From assembly GCA_016125185.1 (NCBI GenBank), contig WGMG01000006.1:868001-932000 (forward strand): a stretch of DNA of 64,000 nt. The letters run 5' to 3'. The stretch's first letter is position 1; each line of letters opens with the position of its first letter. Of the stretch, positions 46,533 through 54,760 are shown one piece after another. A program made the translations under genes and the position numbers. The notes under the pieces are model-generated. The model was given only the letters and a program-made list of their open reading frames with translations, was not told the DNA's origin and searched no databases. The DNA is from Armatimonadota bacterium (GTDB taxonomy: Bacteria > Armatimonadota > Fimbriimonadia > Fimbriimonadales > Fimbriimonadaceae).

Positions 46533-46583
46533 ATCATGGCTTGTTAAAAAAATCGCAATTAACCTCACAATGCGGCCATTTGT

Positions 46584-46601
46584 GTGTTATAAAATTAACA
46601 C
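46584..46601. promoter_or_regulatory. palindrome over the promoter of the BlaI/BlaR1 pair
   Basis: Arms GTGTTA and TAACAC surround TAAAAT, and the site covers a TATAAA at 46588-46593, ending 5 bases before the regulator start. A BlaI-type repressor binding its own promoter would be expected here. The arms share only the ACA/TGT-like core with classic BlaI boxes. Confidence 0.5.
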
Positions 46602-46606
46602 CAACT

Positions 46607-46993
46607 ATGAGAGGTCGAAAGAACTACTTGAGCAAGCGCGAACAGGAGATCATGGAATCCCTGTTCAGCCACGGGCCGATGACCGCGAACGAACTGATGT
46701 TGAAACTCGCGGGCAGCCCCAGCAATTCGTCGGTTCGCACCCAGCTTCGAATCCTGGAGCAGAAAGGTGTGGTCTCCCACGACGTCGTCGACGGAGCATT
46801 CGTCTTTCGCCCAACCGAGGCGAGAGAGCAGGCGGCGGAGTCGGCCTTATCGAACGTGGTCAAAACCTTCTTCCAAGGTTCCATCTCGCAAACGGTCGCA
46901 TCGCTGATTTCCCAAAACGAGTCGTCGTTGACCGACGACGAACTGGCCGAAATCGAAGCCCTGATCGCCAAAGCCAAAGAGGAAGGGCGATGA
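46607..46993 (+). CDS. BlaI/MecI-family repressor
   Basis: A protein of about 128 residues from the ATG at 46607 (a longer in-frame start reaches into the promoter). The winged helix reads YLSKREQEIMESLFSHG, PMTANELMLKL and SSVRTQLRILEQKGVVSHD, with FVFRPT as the wing end. The family is inactivated by cleavage after the partner BlaR1/MecR1 senses a signal. It overlaps the M56 gene by ATGA. No beta-lactamase is in the window. Confidence 0.92.
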   Translation: MRGRKNYLSKREQEIMESLFSHGPMTANELMLKLAGSPSNSSVRTQLRILEQKGVVSHDVVDGAFVFRPTEAREQAAESALSNVVKTFFQGSISQTVASLISQNESSLTDDELAEIEALIAKAKEEGR

Positions 46994-48843
46994 ACCTTTT
47001 CAATTTTTACCAAGTGATGATCCTGCCCGCGTTCCTATTGCTCGGGCTTGGCTGTCTGCTGGTGATGCTCGCTTGGCGAGCCTCGGCCGAGCGCAAGCAG
47101 TTCATCGCTTCGGCCAGCCTTTTGTTGGTGGTTCTGCTCAGTGCCGCGTCGTTCATCCCTCAGTCGGCGCGGCCAGACTTTCACGGGGCCACAATCCCCC
47201 GACTAGTGGTGTATTCAAACCCGACGCCGGCCATTGAGGTTGGATTCTCACCACAATCACCATTGAAGGCCGTCAGTTCGGATAGACGACCGAGTATCGG
47301 ACAAGCAAATGCCGTGGCGAACATTTTTACGGGTCTATTGTCTGTAGTTTCGGGACTTCTGCTCCTGAGACTTGGCATAAGCTTCCTTTCCGTCGCTTTC
47401 TTGCGTCGGCGCGCGAAATTTGCCTCCACTCGCCTCTTGCAATCGAGTACACGATCCATTCGGGTCGTCGAAGGTCTGACATCGCCGATCGCGCTGGGTG
47501 GGTTCCGTCCATCGATCTTTCTCCCAGCCTCGGCCGAATCGTGGTCGGATGACGACCTCCGCTCAGTGATCGCTCACGAAGAAGCTCACCTTGAGAACGG
47601 CGACCCAAACTGGCAGATCGTCGCCGAAGTCGCATGCATCCTGTTCTGGTTCATCCCGTTCGCCTGGATTCTGCGCTCAGTGATGCGACAAGCCGCCGAG
47701 CGAGCCGCCGATAATGCTGTTCTGCGGCGGGGCGTCCAACCCAGTCGCTATGCCGAATACCTGATGGACTTCGCCAAACAGCAGGGCAAAGTGCGCCAGT
47801 CGCCCGTCTGGACGACCTTCGCCCGACGCTCCGGGATGAAGGAGCGCATCCGGTCGATTCTCAACAGCCGAACGGCGCGGAAGCCGATCGGACGGCCGAT
47901 CAAAATCGTCGCCGTCGCGACGATCTCCGTGATGGCGTATCTCTCCTCGGCCTACATTCAGACCGGCAAAGCCGTTCCGACCTCGCATTACGACGACGTT
48001 CGGCGCGGGCTGTCTACTCCGGCGAGCGCCAGCAATGGTTATGTTGGAAAACTGATGGATGGTCGCCAAGTGGAAGTCCTGCAAATCAGCCGCCAGCTTG
48101 AAAATGGTCACATTGTCGCATGGAAACCGGATGGAACTCCCTTGGACGATGCGCATCGTCTGAAGCACCAATATCATCCTTTAACCGTTTTGGACAACCA
48201 TATACGCTACATAGTGTTGCAATTTCCAGAAAACAGCGCAACCAAAATGGAGCCAAATGCGGGGCTTGGGAGCGCGAGTGAACGATCTTCAACACCGGGC
48301 CCAAGTGAAATGGAATTCGCGGGCGGTGGCATCCTCTCTCACAAAAGCGGCTACTACACCATCGTCAGCTACGTCGGTCTGCCAAAAGAAGACTGCGAAA
48401 AATTCCAAGTCGGATTTGGAATCTCTGATGGATACTTCGACGAACTCGGCACCCTGAGCCAGACAGACTCAAGTCTCCCGCGAGCGACCGTCAAGGAAGT
48501 GCCCCTGCCGCTGAAGGGTGACCTCGAAAAGAGTCCATGGTGGCCGCGCCACCCGGAACCTTACACGCTCGTTGAGTTCGATATCGCTAATCGTGGCATC
48601 GTTGGAGATCTTGATGTGGTACCTGTGTTCAAAGATTCCTCAAGGGTCTTCAGTGAGGATGATCGATTCGGTTCATTTGGCCAATACGTGAATAAAGGAC
48701 CCGGCGAGCCAAATGATGCCCTACGGTGCCGTTACTACTTCGCGTACCGCCTTGCCGATGTCACTGGATACAAAGTCATGATTCGTTCGGCCCTCCAATG
48801 TGACGTGGATGACCTCGCGGCGAACCCGCGGTCCCATCCGTAG
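46990..48843 (+). CDS. M56 (BlaR1/MecR1-like) membrane metallopeptidase
   Basis: About 617 residues from the ATG that overlaps the repressor stop. N-terminal membrane helices lead to a cytoplasmic zinc site HEEAH at 196-200 with ENGDPNWQIV and AADNAVLRRG after it. The C-terminal 300 residues, past a last helix (IKIVAVATISVMAYLSSAYI), are extracytoplasmic but are not a penicillin-binding domain, so the signal is probably not a beta-lactam. It likely cleaves, or starts cleavage of, the BlaI-like repressor. Confidence 0.88.
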   Translation: MNLFNFYQVMILPAFLLLGLGCLLVMLAWRASAERKQFIASASLLLVVLLSAASFIPQSARPDFHGATIPRLVVYSNPTPAIEVGFSPQSPLKAVSSDRRPSIGQANAVANIFTGLLSVVSGLLLLRLGISFLSVAFLRRRAKFASTRLLQSSTRSIRVVEGLTSPIALGGFRPSIFLPASAESWSDDDLRSVIAHEEAHLENGDPNWQIVAEVACILFWFIPFAWILRSVMRQAAERAADNAVLRRGVQPSRYAEYLMDFAKQQGKVRQSPVWTTFARRSGMKERIRSILNSRTARKPIGRPIKIVAVATISVMAYLSSAYIQTGKAVPTSHYDDVRRGLSTPASASNGYVGKLMDGRQVEVLQISRQLENGHIVAWKPDGTPLDDAHRLKHQYHPLTVLDNHIRYIVLQFPENSATKMEPNAGLGSASERSSTPGPSEMEFAGGGILSHKSGYYTIVSYVGLPKEDCEKFQVGFGISDGYFDELGTLSQTDSSLPRATVKEVPLPLKGDLEKSPWWPRHPEPYTLVEFDIANRGIVGDLDVVPVFKDSSRVFSEDDRFGSFGQYVNKGPGEPNDALRCRYYFAYRLADVTGYKVMIRSALQCDVDDLAANPRSHP

Positions 48844-48855
48844 GACAATGCTCTT

Positions 48856-48898
48856 AAAGCAGGACCAACCGCCCTCGACCCGCGGACGGTCTTGCTTT
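48856..48898. terminator. hairpin between convergent genes
   Basis: AAAGCAGGACC pairs with GGTCTTGCTTT (one G-T pair), loop about 21 nt, in the 53-bp gap between the M56 gene and the DinB gene. The A-run and T-run on the two sides fit a bidirectional terminator. Confidence 0.6.
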
Positions 48899-49385
48899 AG
48901 GATTCGGTTCGCCAATGAGCCCAAATGTTCGGTTCTTCCCACTCTTCCGGCATGTCATCCCCATTGAGCCTAAGGGCCGCCATGATCGCCCCGACGTGCC
49001 ATCCCTCGTGCCACATCATGTGTTGGAGATACAACACGGGGTGGTCATAGAAGCCCACCGGCTTGCCCTCATCGAGGAGTTCGTTCATCGCCGTTCGAAT
49101 CTGCCTTGCGCTGATGGGAAGCTGTTCCTTGATCTTGTCGATATCCGTGCTCGGCGACCAACCGTCCGCCGCGACCTTTTCAATCCCGTCCATATGGTTC
49201 GGCGCGATGTTGCTAAGGAAGAACGAACGGACCTGGTGGATGTGGCCGAGATGGTTCACAATAGAAAGCTCACCATCAGCGATTTTGAAGCCGAGCCAAT
49301 CCGGTTCGATCAGATTGACAACGTTCGTGAGAATGGCGTTCTGGCGATCCCAGGAATCCAGCAGGGCGTTCTTCAATTCAGACAT
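48897..49385 (-). CDS. DinB-family metal-dependent protein
   Basis: A 162-residue four-helix protein of the DinB/YfiT group. The three metal-ligand histidines are expected in NHLGHIHQV and in MMWHEGWHVGAI. Members include thiol S-transferases and uncharacterised enzymes. It stands between two convergent neighbours on the + strand and a GNAT protein upstream on the same strand. Confidence 0.88.
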   Translation of the reverse strand: MSELKNALLDSWDRQNAILTNVVNLIEPDWLGFKIADGELSIVNHLGHIHQVRSFFLSNIAPNHMDGIEKVAADGWSPSTDIDKIKEQLPISARQIRTAMNELLDEGKPVGFYDHPVLYLQHMMWHEGWHVGAIMAALRLNGDDMPEEWEEPNIWAHWRTES

Positions 49386-49420
49386 GGCACCGAGAGTTTA
49401 CGGCATCGCCAGGCAACCCG

Positions 49421-50248
49421 CTAGAACTTCAGTTCCATTTCGAACTGAGAAATCGGGTGATGTTCGAAGCCGAGGGCGGCGAAGAATTCGGGAAAGTGGT
49501 CGTCGGGCAATGCGACCGGCGTCATCAGTGAGGCACCAGGGCTGCGCCCGGCGATCGCCTCGACGATCGTGCGTCCGAGGCCCGCTCGTCGATGATCCCG
49601 CCGGGCAAAGACACTCCACAACACGACCCTCTCCGGCGTTTCGGTGATCAGAGCGTAGGCTTGATCAACAAGCGATATCCCGACCGTATTGGTCTTGAGC
49701 GTCAGCGTCTCCGGCCGAAAATCCCACGGCAAATCGGTTGAGCATTCGACCGACTGCAAGCGAACAACATCGGCCGGATCCATTTCTCGAAGATCGAACG
49801 GCGAGCCGCTTTGAGCCCCACGTCGATATCCGACCAACCGACGGGTTTTAGCAAATCCCACGCTTTCATAAAGGCCGATGGCGGGCGGATTCTGTTCGAT
49901 CACTTCGAGGACCAAGCGCCGATCTTTCCGGTCCTTCGCCTCCTGAATCACCCTCTGCATCAGTCGTTTGCCCACGCCCTGCGAGCGGAAGTCAGGCGCG
50001 ATCGCCATCGCTGCTACTCGTGAAGTCCAACCTTGCCGAGCGATCAGGCAGACCCCGGTCGGAGCGTCGCCGTCGAATAACAGAATGCTTGCCTGCGAGT
50101 CCAATCCCTCCGGTCGAAATCGCCGCTCAAAGGTCGGTGCATCAAGCCGAAAAGGCATGATATATCCCTCAAAGCACCGTGTCACGACGTCGGCCATGTC
50201 GGCCGCATTCAGTTCGATCGCACGTCTTTCCGTCAGCGAATCTGTCAC
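49421..50248 (-). CDS. tandem GNAT acetyltransferase
   Basis: A protein of about 275 residues, most likely from the GTG at 50248 since the longer ORF runs into the divergent sigma gene. It has two GNAT modules: the first has acetyl-CoA motif APDFRSQGVGKRLMQRV and NPPAIGLYESVGFAK; the second, weaker, has DHRRAGLGRTIVEAI and FAALGFEHHPI. Two-module GNATs acetylate small molecules or peptides; substrate unknown. Start uncertain, no ribosome site seen. Confidence 0.8.
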   Translation of the reverse strand: MTDSLTERRAIELNAADMADVVTRCFEGYIMPFRLDAPTFERRFRPEGLDSQASILLFDGDAPTGVCLIARQGWTSRVAAMAIAPDFRSQGVGKRLMQRVIQEAKDRKDRRLVLEVIEQNPPAIGLYESVGFAKTRRLVGYRRGAQSGSPFDLREMDPADVVRLQSVECSTDLPWDFRPETLTLKTNTVGISLVDQAYALITETPERVVLWSVFARRDHRRAGLGRTIVEAIAGRSPGASLMTPVALPDDHFPEFFAALGFEHHPISQFEMELKF

Positions 50249-50300
50249 GAAAGGAGAGTACTGTGAAAGGAACCCGCGCAGTTTCCAAAAGAAATAGAAA

Positions 50301-50903
50301 ATGATCCGAACCAAACGAGGGCGAGATGGCGCAATGGATTCGTCTCCGGACAGAAGAGAAGGAATGAACGACGCAACCCTGGTGGAGAAGGTTCGGCAAG
50401 GAGATCGCGAAGCGGCGCGAGAGATGATTCGGCGGTATTACCCGTCGGTCCTGCGCTTCCTTAGCACCCTCTGCGCCAATCCCGCCGATGCCGAAGAATT
50501 GACGCAAGAAGCCTTTGTGAAAGCGATGGGCTCCCTGCGCCGATTCCGAGGTGAAAGCGGTCTCCGCACTTGGCTTCATCGCATCGCTTTTTACGAGTAC
50601 ACCCATCGACGCCGACGAGAGCGCCCGACGCTCCCGTTGCCAGAGGAGGCGACCTCTCAGCTTTTTGAAGCAAACAGCCTGCTGGCGATCGACCTAGAGC
50701 GCGCGCTGAGGTGCGTGCCCGAGGATCAGCGAGCCGCGTTCGTGCTGTGCGATATCCAAGAACTCACGATGGAAGAGGCGGCCGATGTGCTGTCGATTCC
50801 GGTGGGAACCGTCAAGTCTCGTCTTCACGCCGCCCGAAAGCGGCTCCAAGCCCTCCTCGAATCGGAGCAAGAGGTGAATGAATATGTTGCAAAATCCAAA
50901 TGA
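50301..50903 (+). CDS. ECF-type sigma factor
   Basis: A sigma-70 family factor of up to 200 residues. Region 2 reads DAEELTQEAFVKAMGSLRRF with LRTWLHRIAFYEYTHRRRR; region 4 reads ELTMEEAADVLSIPVGTVKS followed by RLHAARKRL. The first ATG is at 50301; ATGs at 50334 and 50364 are in frame and the last is as likely. Its end overlaps the next membrane-protein gene by 26 nt, so they form a sigma/partner pair. Confidence 0.92.
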   Translation: MIRTKRGRDGAMDSSPDRREGMNDATLVEKVRQGDREAAREMIRRYYPSVLRFLSTLCANPADAEELTQEAFVKAMGSLRRFRGESGLRTWLHRIAFYEYTHRRRRERPTLPLPEEATSQLFEANSLLAIDLERALRCVPEDQRAAFVLCDIQELTMEEAADVLSIPVGTVKSRLHAARKRLQALLESEQEVNEYVAKSK

Positions 50904-52158
50904 ACGGCTGAACCAGGCGGTGATGGAGGCTCATAGAGCATCCATCAGTCGGGAGGCCCTCGACCGCGGCGAAGACGCGATTCTATCGCGCGTGGCGCTC
51001 AACCGGAGCCGGTCCCGATGGCGACTAGCGTGGGGTGTTGGTGCCAGTGCGACCGCGGTTGTCGCCCTTGGTCTTCTCCTTGGCGCCCCTTCGAAGGCGT
51101 CGGCGTCCGACCTGATGCGCATCGCTGAGAATGGCGACCGCGTACTTCGGCACGTTCGTAACTACACCGTCCAACCCGACGGCACGCTGAAGATGTACTT
51201 TGAGGTTTTTGCCGAGGGCCAAGACGCCAAGTACGTCGACCAATATGGCGGCACCTATCTGTTTAAGAACGGGCGGCTGACCAGCCTGCCAAAGGATGGA
51301 AACGCCACCATCGTATCCCAGGGCCAGTCGAAGGAAGTCGCTTGGGCGGCTTCGGCAAGGACCATCTTGGAGACAAATACCAAGGGGCACGACTACCAGG
51401 TGTCAGTGAAGCGCGGCATCGAATGGCAAGGCCTGAGGGCCGACCGCTACCAAGTCGACGAGGACTTCGTCGATGGGCAAGGCAAGACGCTCCATCTCAA
51501 GATGGAGATCATGGCCGATCCTGGAACTCAGCGACCACTCCAAGTTCAATCCGACGTGACCGGCTCGCCGCGAACGATTTCGAAGTGGGACTATCCGTCG
51601 TCGGATAGCGGCATCTTCGAACTCGACATGCCTCCGGGCACGCAGGTGTACGACATTGACGCCTCGCGCGATTTGGTGAAGAAGGCGATCGAAGGCGGCG
51701 GACCGGTTCAGATCGTCGATGGCGTCTCGGTAGAACTGTATCAGGTCTGGGCGGATGATCGAGGAAGCGTGACGGCGGTGGCCGGCGCAACCTATGCCTA
51801 TCCGTGTAACTACGGAGTGCACATCAATGGTCGCCAGATCGGGACCTTTGAGGAAGGCGAGCCGTTCTCCGGGCGGTACGCCATCGTTCAGCCGTGGACC
51901 TACGGCCACAAGGTCGGGCAGTTCTTTACGGGTTATGTCGGGCCAAAGGACGGTTCGCCGGTGCCCGACCGAATCACGATCGAGATTCCCGTCTTCAAGG
52001 ATAAGGCGCTGGTCGGCTATGCCAAGTTCGCCGACGTTCGGGTGAACCGAACGCAGGACGTCATGAGGCTGCTTGAACCCGAAAACGTGCCGTTCTGGTA
52101 CCCGGCCCGAACTCAAATGAACCCGACCAAAGCCGTCAAAGCCGACGACTCGAACTAG
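50878..52158 (+). CDS. membrane-anchored protein coupled to a sigma factor (possible anti-sigma)
   Basis: A 426-residue protein with AGAGGTG before the start. A cytoplasmic N-terminus (1-47, helical), one membrane segment (about 48-70), then a long beta-rich periplasmic part. Its cytoplasmic part has no zinc-finger motif. The periplasmic domain (ENGDRVLRHVRNYTVQPDG, later FELDMPPGTQVYD) has the style of LolA-like sensor regions found on anti-sigma factors. Anti-sigma function is inferred from the overlap and topology. Confidence 0.65.
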   Translation: MNMLQNPNERLNQAVMEAHRASISREALDRGEDAILSRVALNRSRSRWRLAWGVGASATAVVALGLLLGAPSKASASDLMRIAENGDRVLRHVRNYTVQPDGTLKMYFEVFAEGQDAKYVDQYGGTYLFKNGRLTSLPKDGNATIVSQGQSKEVAWAASARTILETNTKGHDYQVSVKRGIEWQGLRADRYQVDEDFVDGQGKTLHLKMEIMADPGTQRPLQVQSDVTGSPRTISKWDYPSSDSGIFELDMPPGTQVYDIDASRDLVKKAIEGGGPVQIVDGVSVELYQVWADDRGSVTAVAGATYAYPCNYGVHINGRQIGTFEEGEPFSGRYAIVQPWTYGHKVGQFFTGYVGPKDGSPVPDRITIEIPVFKDKALVGYAKFADVRVNRTQDVMRLLEPENVPFWYPARTQMNPTKAVKADDSN

Positions 52159-52167
52159 GTTCGAAAA

Positions 52168-52198
52168 GTGGCGCCCAACCGTGTTCCTTGGGCGCCAC
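52168..52198. terminator. hairpin between convergent genes
   Basis: Perfect 10-bp arms GTGGCGCCCA and TGGGCGCCAC around an 11-nt loop lie between the anti-sigma-like stop and the GH116 stop. It can serve both strands. Confidence 0.65.
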
Positions 52199-54690
52199 TA
52201 GACGCTTATCGATATTGGCGAGCCTACCGACGCCACGGCATTGACCGACTTCTTCGACCGAGAATCCTTCGCCGTGACGACCGCCGATTTGACATCCAAA
52301 CTCCCTTCGATCATCGAAACCGTCACCTTTCCGCCCTTGACCGAAATCGTCCCGAACCCGCTCGCGGCGCTGAAGAACGTCCTCATCGGCTTGCTCGCGT
52401 CGATCCGCAATTCGCCCGTCACCGCCGAATACCAGAAGCCGGTCACGGCCTGAAGCAACGCATAGCTCGCCATTGCCCGCGCGTAGTAACTTCCGCATTC
52501 GTATTCGTTGAACGGGTTCCGAACGTGCCCGTCATACCGCCCCCTGGCCGCCTCCACGATGTGCATTCCCTCGTCGATCAGCCCTTCGCACAGGCAGTGC
52601 GAAGCAACCTGATACTCGATGCCGGTCCAAACCTCGTCCGAATACACGAACGGAAGCGTCGGCTTGCCACCCCGCGGCCACGTGCACAGCAACAACCCGC
52701 TCTCGTGCCCAAGAGCATAGCCGGGCCGCTGGAGGCAGGCGTGCTCGAACAGATCCTTCTTGAAGTTGAATCGGAAGATGCTGGAAAGGTGATGACGCAC
52801 ATTCTTCTGACTCAAGGGCGTCTCTACGCCGTACAGCCGAGCCATCCAAGCGCCGATAACCCCGTCTGAAAGGCATCCCGTACCGTACTGGTACTTCGGG
52901 CCTTCCTTTTTCAACAACCGATCCACGTCGTCGTCGGTGTCGTTGGGGATCTTTGCAAGTAGTTCGGAAAACGAGCTATCTCGTAAATTCTCCCACTGAA
53001 CGTGGTGCTCGTAATAATCCCCGTTAAACAAGTTCGAATCGAGGTACTTCGCTCCTTTCTCGGCGATAGCATGGTATTCGGATGACGAACCATCTCCCGC
53101 CGCTTCGCCCATCTCCGCCATCGCACAAAGAGCGCCGATATAGATGCTGGAGCACATGCCGTCGGGCCCCCAAAACTCGATGTCATACGTGTTGTGGTGT
53201 GGCTCGAAAAGCGCGCCCTGGTGATCCGGGTCCCACGTCTCGATGCAATAGTCAAGGCTCCGCTTCGCCAGCGGATACAGCTTCTTCATCCACTCGGTAT
53301 CGCCCGAAATATGCCAGTCGCGGTACAGCTTGAGGATGCCGCCCAACTGCCCGTCCGAGGCAGCGTGGAAGTCGTGGCTGGTGGGGTTGTCCGGCAAGGC
53401 GCTACGGAAGTTGATGTGCCCCTTTGGGTCCATCGAGCGGATATATTCCTGCTCACGCAGGGTGCGCTCGAGGGCAGGGAAGAGGTGCGGAAACGCCTGT
53501 GCGTAGTTCCAAACATGGGTGCAACTGCCATGGCAACAGCCGCTATTGACGAAACATCCCTCCCACGCCCACATATTGCCGCTCGACTGCCGAAGCACTG
53601 TCGGCGACTTCACAATGGCAAGATTGGAAGCAATGGCATCGGTGACGATCTTGGGCAGAGTCGAGCCATGGATCGCGTCGGCAAACGCTTCGGTGCGACT
53701 CCGTAGGCTCTCCAGGTGGTCCAGCACATAGATGGAAACATCTGCGGCGTCCTTCCACTGCGTCGCGTACCACGGGTGCCACGTCATCTTGACGTTGTTG
53801 GCAATCCCCACACTGTACGGTACGTTCGGAAAGTACCAGGTCAACACGACCGAAAAAGTCTGCTTCTCACCTGGCTTAAGTGAAACTGGAACCAGAAGAG
53901 AACCGCCATTGCGCCCGCCCTGTCCCTTGTCGCTCGCCGAGCCGTTATTCTCGCGAAAATCGCCCGACGAAACCTCGCGGTGGAGCGCTGAAATCGAATC
54001 GAACCAGCCACCCCGGAACCACATACCCTTCAGGCGAACGTCATGGGCCGAAACCGCAACCGCCGCACTGCCGAACGTCTCGTGGTTTGGCTCCTCGGTG
54101 TTGTAAAACTCGACGCCTTGATGGTTAGAAAGGAGCCGATTTCGAGTTCCTTCTTCGCCTTTGCTGCCCTGAGCCGGATGCGCCAAATGGTACGAAAACT
54201 CAAGCTCGACCGCCGACTTCGATGTGTTCTCGAAGGTGTATGTGAGGATCGCGGCGGGGATTCCCGAGACCTTCTCGTCGTTGGGCACAAATGGGCTCCA
54301 GCCTCGAATTTCGACCTTCACCGGAATTTTGGGGTCGGCCAAACGCACGATACCAAACGGATAGTGATTCTCAAATTCGCAAGACTCAAAGCGCGGTATG
54401 CCCTCATGTCCACCGCCCCGGTACCCCTGCCCCTGAAGCCCCTGATTGTAAAGCTTTTCTGGCGGAATCGGACCTTCGATGAGACGAGTGACCGACCCGC
54501 TCCCCTTTACGTGGAGCATCGCAAAGGCGGCATCGCGGAAGCCGTGACCATCGGCCTGAGCGCTCGTCGCGGGTTTATTGTAAATCGAGAAATCTTGGAG
54601 GCCGCCGTACCCGTTGAGGCACACACACCCGGCCCCGATCCCTCCCATCGGCATCGAAATTTGGAGCAACTTTGCTCCCTTGTAAACCAT
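52198..54690 (-). CDS. GH116-family beta-glycosidase (glucosylceramidase-like)
   Basis: An 830-residue retaining glycosidase. It opens with MPMGGIGAGCVCLNGYGGLQ, the family's N-terminal signature. The likely nucleophile Glu505 is in HHNTYDIEFWGPDG and the acid/base Asp609 in GCLSDGVIGAW, as in characterised GH116 enzymes. These act on beta-linked glucosides or xylosides. No signal peptide is visible, so it is probably cytoplasmic. It is divergent from the AfsR-like regulator 70 bp away. Confidence 0.9.
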   Translation of the reverse strand: MVYKGAKLLQISMPMGGIGAGCVCLNGYGGLQDFSIYNKPATSAQADGHGFRDAAFAMLHVKGSGSVTRLIEGPIPPEKLYNQGLQGQGYRGGGHEGIPRFESCEFENHYPFGIVRLADPKIPVKVEIRGWSPFVPNDEKVSGIPAAILTYTFENTSKSAVELEFSYHLAHPAQGSKGEEGTRNRLLSNHQGVEFYNTEEPNHETFGSAAVAVSAHDVRLKGMWFRGGWFDSISALHREVSSGDFRENNGSASDKGQGGRNGGSLLVPVSLKPGEKQTFSVVLTWYFPNVPYSVGIANNVKMTWHPWYATQWKDAADVSIYVLDHLESLRSRTEAFADAIHGSTLPKIVTDAIASNLAIVKSPTVLRQSSGNMWAWEGCFVNSGCCHGSCTHVWNYAQAFPHLFPALERTLREQEYIRSMDPKGHINFRSALPDNPTSHDFHAASDGQLGGILKLYRDWHISGDTEWMKKLYPLAKRSLDYCIETWDPDHQGALFEPHHNTYDIEFWGPDGMCSSIYIGALCAMAEMGEAAGDGSSSEYHAIAEKGAKYLDSNLFNGDYYEHHVQWENLRDSSFSELLAKIPNDTDDDVDRLLKKEGPKYQYGTGCLSDGVIGAWMARLYGVETPLSQKNVRHHLSSIFRFNFKKDLFEHACLQRPGYALGHESGLLLCTWPRGGKPTLPFVYSDEVWTGIEYQVASHCLCEGLIDEGMHIVEAARGRYDGHVRNPFNEYECGSYYARAMASYALLQAVTGFWYSAVTGELRIDASKPMRTFFSAASGFGTISVKGGKVTVSMIEGSLDVKSAVVTAKDSRSKKSVNAVASVGSPISISV

Positions 54691-54760
54691 ACTCGCTCAT
54701 ATTTACCTGGTCTTGGCCCGGCTGGGCGGATCGGAAGCGTATTTGTTACACTGAATTGGG

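Noticed and set aside
46570-46989. N-terminal extension of the M56 protein upstream of its ATG
   Set aside because: The extension overlaps the whole BlaI-like repressor in another frame; the ATGA overlap at 46990 and the membrane start fit the shorter protein.
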